From assembly GCF_037138995.1 (NCBI RefSeq), contig NZ_JBAXHI010000018.1, positions 16,127-80,126 of the forward strand: a DNA stretch of 64,000 bases. Direction: 5' to 3'. Shown in pieces: positions 35,513 to 41,866 of the stretch (position 1 is the first letter of the stretch; each line of letters opens with the position of its first letter). A program made the position numbers and the translations under genes. Origin of the DNA: Chlorohelix sp037138995 (GTDB lineage Bacteria > Chloroflexota > Chloroflexia > Chloroheliales > Chloroheliaceae). Below the pieces are notes generated by a model. That model made no database searches and was not told the DNA's origin. It was given only the letters and a program-made list of their open reading frames with translations.

Positions 35513-36316
35513 TTAAGCCGCCCGGTTTACCGAACTGGTTATTTTTGGATTGGTTTCCTTTGCGTAACTTGTGGCGGCAAGTTGCCCTTTACCGCTCCAG
35601 AATGTTTTACGCATGCGCCACAATCCCTTTAAATCTTCCTTGACGGTTTTAGTTATATGTACTCGGCTATCAAGGTCTTCCACCCAAGTAACGGCTACTT
35701 CATGTATTTTCATGCCATTATGTTCTGCCAGTAACAGCATTTCGGTATCAAAAAACCATTCGTTATTTTCAATCATAGGCAAAAGCTGCCGGGCTGTTTT
35801 AGTAGTAATAGCTTTGAACCCGCATTGGGCATCGCTGAAATGGTTTAGGAACACCGCTTTTATCATAATATTGTAGCAGCGTGATATAAGCTCCCTTTTC
35901 CATTGGCGCGTTACCTGCGCTTCTCGCGCCAGTCGCGAGCCGATTGCGATTGAGTTTTGCCCTTCTACCAGTGGAATAACCAGCGGCAAAAGCGCATCCA
36001 GACCGGTAGAGAGATCCACATCCATATAGGCAACTACTTCAGCCTCACTATTGCCCCACGCTTGCCGCAAAGCTCGACCTCGCCCTTTTTGGTCAAGGTG
36101 CAATACCTTAACTTCAGGCAAAGCTAAGTTCAGTTGACGCGCAATTTCCCAAGTGCGATCTTTGCTGGCGTTATCTGCTATTGTTATTTGCCAGCGATAA
36201 GGAAAATTTTGTTTCAAGAATTGATACAATTGTTTCACGCTTTTTTCTAGCGCTGCTTCTTCGTTATAAACCGGTATTACAATTTCTACGAGTGGTTTGC
36301 TATCTAATGAGTTCAT
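35513..36316 (-). CDS. GT2 polyprenyl-phosphate glycosyltransferase
   Basis: From ATG 36316 (GGAAAATA upstream) 267 residues; a longer frame to 36355 is possible. GT-A landmarks: VEIVIPVYNEEAALEKSV, ITIADNASKDRTWEIAR, and the metal-binding acidic block AYMDVDLSTGLDAL, followed by IAIGSRLAREA and QCGFKAITTKTARQLLP. It is dolichyl-phosphate-mannosyl/glucosyltransferase-like and probably makes the lipid-linked sugar flipped by the GtrA partner. Confidence 0.92.
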   Translation of the reverse strand: MNSLDSKPLVEIVIPVYNEEAALEKSVKQLYQFLKQNFPYRWQITIADNASKDRTWEIARQLNLALPEVKVLHLDQKGRGRALRQAWGNSEAEVVAYMDVDLSTGLDALLPLVIPLVEGQNSIAIGSRLAREAQVTRQWKRELISRCYNIMIKAVFLNHFSDAQCGFKAITTKTARQLLPMIENNEWFFDTEMLLLAEHNGMKIHEVAVTWVEDLDSRVHITKTVKEDLKGLWRMRKTFWSGKGQLAATSYAKETNPKITSSVNRAA

Positions 36317-36490
36317 TATTTTCCATGCCTTTTCTAAAATCTTTATTTTTAGCATCCGGATTATCTTCCGGTAATACCAGAATACAAAATGAAAATTAGG
36401 GTTAAATTGAAAATTTATGTGAGATTTCTCATGGTTTGGCGCAAATCTTATGGGAATGTGGCAATAAAAGAAGGGCGATTCCAGCGCATC

Positions 36491-36647
36491 TGTTCCAAGT
36501 AATTCAAAACTGAAACGGGAATAAAGCTATAGATGTTAAGATTTGGTTTTGGAATCAGGCAGCGAGTGACTGATGCACCTAATCTTTCCGAATTTCCAAT
36601 TTCCTGCACTAGATTGTTCCCGATTTATTTTTGAATTACTTGGAACA
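36491..36647. mobile_element. MITE-like element with terminal inverted repeats
   Basis: A 157-bp interval bounded by perfect 19-bp inverted repeats: TGTTCCAAGTAATTCAAAA at 36491-36509 and its complement ending at 36647. The match continues imperfectly inward (CGGGAATAA against CGGGAACAA), giving arms of about 35 bp. No transposase ORF is inside. It lies in the 405-bp gap between the GT2 and pncB genes. I see no clear target-site duplication, so the mobile nature is an inference. Confidence 0.6.
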
Positions 36648-36721
36648 AATGGGGTAAGGGTTTGCCCGGCAATTTGTGCAAACCCCTTGTTTTATTCTGG
36701 TTTGGTTGGCGCTGCGTTTGT

Positions 36722-38281
36722 TTATTCGTGATAACGCTCTTGCAGGGTCTCTGCTATCAGACGCTGCTTGAGTTGCCACAGGTTCTCGCTAAGCGAAACA
36801 TGGTAAACGTGAGGCTTGATAATGCGGCGCACCCCTTCATCCAAACGTGATAAATCGGCATCGCGCACCGCTCGCATCTCTTCTAGCGAAGGGCTATCGT
36901 AAACGAATTTGCCCTCGCGCACCATTTCCACCAACAACGGCTCGACCTTCTCAATTTCGCTGGAATGCAAAATCCGATACTTTGCCGGGTCGGAAGGATG
37001 GTACAACCGCAGATTCTCATGTTGTCGTAGGTCTTCTCCTTCAAGGCTCAACACATCGGCGGTAGCTTTGCCACGTTTATCATATAGCCGCCAAGCTTGC
37101 TTGTTGCCGGGATTAGGAATCTTGGCGGTTGTTTCGGACAGCTTCAGAGCGGGCAACCACTCGCCCTTTTGCTCCACTGCTACCAGCTTGAAAACCCCGC
37201 CCAACGCCGGATGTCCGTGTGAAGTGATAAGATGTGTCCCCACCCCGTAAACCAAACGAGCCAGCAATTTGTCCGGCTCAACCCCATATCGAGGGGCTTC
37301 CATCATTATTTGGCTTTGGATTTGCCAGATTACTAGCTCGTCCAGTTCGTTGGAAAGCACGATGGAAGTATCGGGAAAACCAGCAGCATCCAACATTCGC
37401 GCCCCTTGAATGCTGAGGTAGGCAAGGTCACCTGAATCAAGGCGGATACCGGCGGGCTTGTGACCCTTGCGTCGCAATTCCTCGAAAACCTTAATGGCAT
37501 TCGGTATCCCGCTTTCGAGGGTATTAACCGTATCTACTAGCAGGATACAATCGTCAGGGTAAACTTCGGCAAAGGCGCGAAAGGATTCCAATTCGCCCTC
37601 GCCCAGCGCATTGAACAATTGCACCATGCTATGGGCGTGCGTGCCACGTGGCGTGTAGCCCAACACATGCGAAATCCCTACGTTCGAGGTAAAATCTGCG
37701 CCACCGATGAGAGCCGCTCGCGCTCCGGCATTTGCGCCTGTCCCCTGCCCGCGCCGCATCCCAAATTCCAGAACTGTTCTGCCTCCGGCAGCTTGCCGCA
37801 ACCGTGCCGCTTTGGTAGCAATCAAAACTTGATAATTCAGTTGGTTGAGCAGAGCCGACTCGATTATTTGCGCCATCGCTATAGGACCGGTGACAACCGT
37901 CAGTGGTAAATCTGGATGTACCACACGCCCTTCGGGGATGGCTTGCAGAGTTAGCCCCTCAAAATTGCCGTTAGCGCGTAGCCATTCCAGAAAGTCATCA
38001 GCAAACAGGCGTGTCCCGTTATGGTTGGTTTGGCTACGCAGGCAAGCTATATCTTCATCGCGGAAATAGCTTTCTTTCATCCAGTCGAGCAGCCATTCCA
38101 GCCCGGCGTTAATGCAAAAACCCGCCGAATGCCCGCCGTAATCAGGGTAATTGCGAAAATAATGGTCAAATTGAGCCTTTTTTTCGTGCAAACCCTGTCG
38201 GAAATAAAGCTGTGCCATTGTAAGCTGATACTGGTCGGTGAAAAGAATTCCCTCAGCGGTGCGTTGCTGCGCCCTGTTCAT
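36722..38281 (-). CDS. pncB: Nicotinate phosphoribosyltransferase
   Basis: Converts nicotinate and PRPP to nicotinate mononucleotide for NAD salvage. 519 residues. Landmarks: LFTDQYQLTMAQLYFRQG at the N-terminus, RTVLEFGMRRGQGTGANAG, GTHAHSMVQLF and the phosphoribosyl-handling GIRLDSGDLAYLS. It appears to be a stand-alone gene. The 3' end is separated from the MITE-like element by about 75 bp. Confidence 0.93.
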   Translation of the reverse strand: MNRAQQRTAEGILFTDQYQLTMAQLYFRQGLHEKKAQFDHYFRNYPDYGGHSAGFCINAGLEWLLDWMKESYFRDEDIACLRSQTNHNGTRLFADDFLEWLRANGNFEGLTLQAIPEGRVVHPDLPLTVVTGPIAMAQIIESALLNQLNYQVLIATKAARLRQAAGGRTVLEFGMRRGQGTGANAGARAALIGGADFTSNVGISHVLGYTPRGTHAHSMVQLFNALGEGELESFRAFAEVYPDDCILLVDTVNTLESGIPNAIKVFEELRRKGHKPAGIRLDSGDLAYLSIQGARMLDAAGFPDTSIVLSNELDELVIWQIQSQIMMEAPRYGVEPDKLLARLVYGVGTHLITSHGHPALGGVFKLVAVEQKGEWLPALKLSETTAKIPNPGNKQAWRLYDKRGKATADVLSLEGEDLRQHENLRLYHPSDPAKYRILHSSEIEKVEPLLVEMVREGKFVYDSPSLEEMRAVRDADLSRLDEGVRRIIKPHVYHVSLSENLWQLKQRLIAETLQERYHE

Positions 38282-38457
38282 TGCCGAATCTCCTTGATAA
38301 TAAAAATTTGTAACTATTTACTACCCCCTAAATCCCTCGAAAAGAGAGGGAGAAATTATAGGGACACCCCTATTATCCCGGCATGGAGTTTCCCCTGCAC
38401 CCCTTTTTATCCGGGCTGTGTAGCTACAAAAATTTTGTATATGATACCATATAGGAG
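38282..38457. other. Intergenic region with a nested hairpin upstream of pncB
   Basis: No gene is seen. CCCTC (38334-38338) pairs with GAGGG (38346-38350), and outer CCCTA (38326-38330) pairs with TAGGG (38359-38363), forming a nested hairpin in the presumptive pncB leader. There is no T-run after it, so it is more likely a leader structure than a terminator. Confidence 0.4.
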
Positions 38458-38582
38458 CAGGGAAAATGCGTTTAGCTCAAACTTCTCGTATCGAGATACA
38501 GCAAGTGTATAAATTTAAAATAATTTCAGGTTCACTGTAAGGTCATTAGAGGGGGCAGCTATTTTCAAACGCATTTTCCCTG
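38458..38582. mobile_element. Second MITE-like inverted-repeat element
   Basis: CAGGGAAAATGCGTTT at 38458-38473 and AAACGCATTTTCCCTG at 38567-38582 are perfect 16-bp inverted repeats bounding 125 bp with no ORF. The repeat sequence differs from the element at 36491, so it would be a different family. It ends 19 bp before the putative -35 of the tRNA-Leu promoter. No duplication of flanking bases is clear. Confidence 0.5.
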
Positions 38583-38600
38583 AATCCATTCATAAACGAC

Positions 38601-38629
38601 ATGACATGTAGCAATCTTTCTGATATACT
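38601..38629 (+). promoter_or_regulatory. Promoter of tRNA-Leu
   Basis: ATGACA (38601-38606), a 17-bp spacer and TATACT (38624-38629), with a TGA extension directly before the -10 box. Transcription would start near 38636, at the base of the palindrome that precedes the tRNA. Confidence 0.6.
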
Positions 38630-38634
38630 TTAGA

Positions 38635-38651
38635 CCGTAGAAATTCTACGG
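38635..38651 (+). other. Perfect palindrome abutting the tRNA 5' end
   Basis: CCGTAGAA (38635-38642) and TTCTACGG (38644-38651) flank a single A. In RNA this would be a compact leader hairpin (shortened loop) ending one base before the first tRNA nucleotide, where RNase P cuts. As DNA it could be an operator overlapping the start site. Confidence 0.55.
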
Positions 38652-38732
38652 GGGCTAGTGGCGGAATGGCAGACGCGAGCGACTTAAAATCGCTTGAGGA
38701 AACTCGTGTGGGTTCGACTCCCACCTGGCCCA
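38652..38732 (+). tRNA. tRNA-Leu (UAA anticodon)
   Basis: Class II tRNA. Acceptor GGGCTAG (38652-38658) pairs with CTGGCCC (38725-38731) including one G-U pair. The anticodon stem AGCGA/TCGCT encloses loop CTTAAAA, giving anticodon UAA. A long variable arm (GAGGAAACTC) and the T arm GTGGG-TTCGACT-CCCAC follow. Discriminator A is at 38732; CCA is not encoded. A short T-run comes directly after. Confidence 0.95.
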
Positions 38733-38967
38733 TCTTTTTCTTATGTAAGGCTTGTGTAAAACTGCACTTGTCAACCTTACTAGAAAATGGTATGATTTCA
38801 CAAATTTTTCGGTTATATACGCTTCCGCAATGTATTGTCTTTAACGACATCAAAAGTAGAAGCGTACCCCTGCTACTGTCACCAATCACTAGCTAGGCTC
38901 TAAGGTTGGTACCCCTATATGGTTGCCCGATTGGGCGTATTAGAAATTAGAAAAGAGGAGACAAGAG

Positions 38968-39261
38968 ATGGCTTACGTTATAACCGAGCCTTGCGTGGAT
39001 GTAATGGATAAATCCTGCGTCAACGTTTGCCCGGTTGATTGCATCTATTCTGATGAAAATGACCGCTCGCTTTTTATTAACCCGGATGAATGCATTGATT
39101 GTGGCGCGTGTGAACCAGAGTGCCCTGTTTCTGCTATATTCGCGGAAGAAGAAGTTCCGGACAAGTCGAAAGCGTTCCCCGGCATTAACAAGCTCTACTT
39201 CACCGACAAAGCCGCAGCACGCGCCCAACTTGATAAGCTAATTCCCAAAAAAGCTAAGTAA
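38968..39261 (+). CDS. fdxA: Ferredoxin, [3Fe-4S][4Fe-4S] seven-iron type
   Basis: 97 residues, soluble electron carrier. The N-terminal cluster motif has CVDVMDKSCVNVCPVDC, with the spacing typical of the FdxA seven-iron family, and the second motif is CIDCGACEPECP for a [4Fe-4S] cluster. A GAGGAGA site precedes the ATG. A strong terminator follows. No partner enzyme is adjacent. Confidence 0.95.
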   Translation: MAYVITEPCVDVMDKSCVNVCPVDCIYSDENDRSLFINPDECIDCGACEPECPVSAIFAEEEVPDKSKAFPGINKLYFTDKAAARAQLDKLIPKKAK

Positions 39262-39294
39262 TAATAAGCTTTAGCATTACAGTATGAACGCTAG

Positions 39295-39318
39295 AGGCGG
39301 CACCTATAGCCGCCTTTT
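39295..39318. terminator. Terminator shared by ferredoxin and the convergent phosphoesterase gene
   Basis: AGGCGGC (39295-39301) pairs with GCCGCCT (39309-39315) around a 7-base loop and is followed by TTTTAT on the plus strand. It touches the 3' end of the convergent gene. Confidence 0.85.
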
Positions 39319-39964
39319 ATTTTGCAGCGGGAATTGTTCCAAATTTGATATGAGAAATGGTGCGCCACTCAAGGCGACCATCTGTATTAGGCAATTGCGC
39401 CAGCAAGCCCATCTCCTCAGCAGTAAAACGGAAATCAAGTTTATAGCTGCCAGTATCCAACTCATGTTGAAGCACCGTCAATTCTATATCGCTTAATTTG
39501 TTGCCGATGGTAAGGTGCGGGTGGTATTTTTCACCTTCAAGACTGTCCGCCGCTCCACCTATATAGAAGTGTGAAAGCGCGTCGAGCAATTTTTGATGCA
39601 AAGACCACAAAGGTGATGAGTCGGCAATTTTGAGGAAAACCACATTACAATCGGGTTTCCTGAAAACATCGTAGCCCGATAGCTCAACCGTAAATGGCTG
39701 AATAGCAGGGGTTATTTCTTCAATTGAGCGGCATACAGCGTGAAAATGAGCGGGTAAATTAGGCGGATTGCCGATGGAAGCCGGTCGCTTTAAGGTAATA
39801 TGTGGGGGTATTTTCATTTTAAAGCTCGGGTCATAACGGAATCTGACATAATCCAGCGCGGTAGAAACCTCTGTAGGGGCATAAAGAATAACAGCGAATT
39901 GTGCTTCCTGCTCATTATTAGCTCGTAAAGAGCCTAGAGTACCGGTGAAACTGCTGGTTAACAA
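39317..39964 (-). CDS. 2H phosphoesterase (2'-5' RNA ligase / LigT-like)
   Basis: 215 residues with the two HxT-type motifs of the 2H superfamily: PHITLKRP and HPHLTIGNK. These enzymes hydrolyse or join 2',5'- or 2',3'-cyclic phosphate bonds in RNA or nucleotides; the substrate here is unknown. The start is TTG at 39964 with AGGTGATAGGA upstream; no closer ATG precedes the conserved first strand. Confidence 0.85.
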   Translation of the reverse strand: MLTSSFTGTLGSLRANNEQEAQFAVILYAPTEVSTALDYVRFRYDPSFKMKIPPHITLKRPASIGNPPNLPAHFHAVCRSIEEITPAIQPFTVELSGYDVFRKPDCNVVFLKIADSSPLWSLHQKLLDALSHFYIGGAADSLEGEKYHPHLTIGNKLSDIELTVLQHELDTGSYKLDFRFTAEEMGLLAQLPNTDGRLEWRTISHIKFGTIPAAK

Positions 39965-40141
39965 ATCCTATCACCTACCAGATAAAAAGCTCTGGCTGCT
40001 CATAATAATTGTTTGCCTGAGCAGTATAATAAAGTAAATCACTTCTAAGATGGATATTTCTGGGAATTATAGCATGGCTAAAATAATCAAACAATTGAGA
40101 AAAAAATATATGATACGGTCACAGGAAAGGAGATAAAAAAG

Positions 40142-41284
40142 ATGGCTGTTGGTGAGACGCAAAAGTTAGAGACACAAGAAAAAAATGCCCGTATCCGCGC
40201 TTTTATGGAGCGCAACGGGTTGCATGCATTGGTTCTGGGGCGACAAAACAACTTTGCATGGGCTACCGGCGGTGGGGTAAATTGGGTGAATACGGCTGCC
40301 GAGTTGGGGGCTGCCACACTGGTATATACCGCTTCTGGCAAGACTTACGCCCTGACTCAAAATATCGAAATCCCTCGCTTTGAACAGGAAGAAGGCTTGA
40401 AAGAACTGGGCTTTGAGGTTGTGTCTCATAATTGGTGGGAAGGTAACTCTGCCAAACACGCAATTTTACAGGATTTGCTAGGTGGGGAAGGCGTTAAAGT
40501 TGGCACCGATTTCCCGCTCGAAGGTTCAGAAAACCTTGCCCCATTATTGGCGCGTGAACGGTGGAGCTTGACTTCGCATGAGGTGCAGCGTTTTCGCGAA
40601 CTTGGTAGGCAAGCAAGCGAGGCTTTGGAAATCGCCACCGCAGAGGTTAAGCCCGGTATGAGCGAATGGGAGATTGCGGGAAGATTGGCGCAAGAGTGTT
40701 TTAGCCGTTCTCTACTGGCTCCGGTTACGCTGGTAGCAACGGACGAGCGTATTTGGCAATATCGCCATCCCGTTCCAACCTCGAAGAAGTTGGAGAAATA
40801 CGTGATGCTGGTAGTATGCGCCCGTAGCGGTGGGTTGGTCGCCAGTTGCACCCGCTTGGCGCATTTTGGTACGCTTACGGCGGAACTGGCAAAAAGGCAT
40901 GCGGCGGTACAGCGCATTGATGCAGTTTTTAATCTGGCGACCCGCCCCGGCGTTGCTATTGGTGAGGTTTTCAAGCAGGGCTTGGCGCAATATGCCCGCG
41001 AAGGCTTTTCGGACGAATGGCAATTGCATCATCAGGGTGGCGCTACAGGCTATGAAGCTCGCGATTACGTTGGCACATTTAATAGCTCTGAAACGGCGTT
41101 GGACTGGCAGGCATTTGCTTGGAATCCTTCCATAACCGGCACTAAAAGTGAGGATACTATTTTGGTGAGCAGTGAGAAGGGCATGGAGATTTTAACCCAA
41201 TCTTCCGCCTCGAAATGGCCCAGTACCAACGTTGAAATCGAAGGGTTGGGTACGATGCGCCGCCCCGATATTCTCGTCCTGTAG
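40142..41284 (+). CDS. M24-fold (aminopeptidase P/creatinase-like) protein lacking usual metal ligands
   Basis: 380 residues: an N-terminal creatinase-like domain (RIRAFMERNGLHALVLGRQ) and a pita-bread C-terminal domain. The stretch that normally carries the first two metal-binding aspartates reads MLVVCARSGGLVASCTRLA, with no aspartate at either place. Other core positions, such as QLHHQGGATGYEARDY and NPSITGTKSEDTILV, are recognisable. I infer a pseudo-enzyme or a metal-independent activity such as creatinase-like hydrolysis. A near-perfect AAAGGAGA site suggests strong translation. Confidence 0.82.
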   Translation: MAVGETQKLETQEKNARIRAFMERNGLHALVLGRQNNFAWATGGGVNWVNTAAELGAATLVYTASGKTYALTQNIEIPRFEQEEGLKELGFEVVSHNWWEGNSAKHAILQDLLGGEGVKVGTDFPLEGSENLAPLLARERWSLTSHEVQRFRELGRQASEALEIATAEVKPGMSEWEIAGRLAQECFSRSLLAPVTLVATDERIWQYRHPVPTSKKLEKYVMLVVCARSGGLVASCTRLAHFGTLTAELAKRHAAVQRIDAVFNLATRPGVAIGEVFKQGLAQYAREGFSDEWQLHHQGGATGYEARDYVGTFNSSETALDWQAFAWNPSITGTKSEDTILVSSEKGMEILTQSSASKWPSTNVEIEGLGTMRRPDILVL

Positions 41285-41342
41285 TAGCCTATATAAGGCG
41301 TGGTGGGAGCGTATTACAACCGCGTTTTGTCTTTTCTCTATG

Positions 41343-41669
41343 CTAACCGTGACTCGTGCCGCTCAGGTTCAAACCCACTACTCCCGCAATAATCAGCGTG
41401 AGTGAAATTAGCTTGAGCGCATTTAGCGGTTCGTTGAACCACAGAATACCGATAGTGGCAATCAGAGCCGTACCCATCGCGCTCCAAATAGCATAAGCTA
41501 CGCTCACGTCTATCTCTTTTAGGGCGAAGGACATTACCGTGAAAGAGCCACCGTAAAAGACGAACATCAATATCCCGAACAGTGGTTTGCTAAAGCCTTC
41601 ACTCAATTTCAGAAAGGTTGTGCCGACCACTTCCAGTACAATGGCGCTGCCTAGCAATACCAATCCCAT
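41343..41669 (-). CDS. Small multidrug resistance (SMR) family transporter
   Basis: 108 residues with four helices and the membrane-embedded glutamate in AIVLEVVGTTFLKLSEGF. Typical SMR exporters are antiparallel dimers that exchange protons for cationic drugs or guanidinium. EmrE-like rather than SugE-like cannot be decided here. The GAGGAAAA ribosome site lies within the upstream short ORF. Confidence 0.92.
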   Translation of the reverse strand: MGLVLLGSAIVLEVVGTTFLKLSEGFSKPLFGILMFVFYGGSFTVMSFALKEIDVSVAYAIWSAMGTALIATIGILWFNEPLNALKLISLTLIIAGVVGLNLSGTSHG

Positions 41670-41670
41670 G

Positions 41671-41805
41671 TTAATTTTCCTCGCTTTTTGTGCTGCTATT
41701 TTGCTTCGATAACTTCAACATTAATTCCATAACTTCTTGTTTAAGTTCAAGCGCTATTGCGCCGAACCCTAGCGCTTCGGTGTACCAGAATCCATCCGCT
41801 GGCAT
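41671..41805 (-). CDS. Possible 44-residue ORF coupled to the SMR gene
   Basis: ATG 41805 to TAA 41671, translation including PADGFWYTEALGFGAIALEL and a hydrophobic/charged helix KQEVMELMLKLSK. Its last codons contain the ribosome-binding site of the SMR gene, whose ATG lies 1 nt after its stop. The frame is open without a start further upstream, so it could also be the tail of a decayed gene. Coding status is uncertain. Confidence 0.35.
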   Translation of the reverse strand: MPADGFWYTEALGFGAIALELKQEVMELMLKLSKQNSSTKSEEN

Positions 41806-41866
41806 TCGGCATTGGCTTTTTGCAAAGGTTCCAGCAAGGTGCGGTTAGCTGTGTTGTGGTTTTAAT

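Noticed and set aside
36356..36721. CRISPR-like repeat between GT2 and pncB
   Set aside because: Only two inverted copies of one sequence are present and no spaced direct repeats; better read as a MITE-like element.
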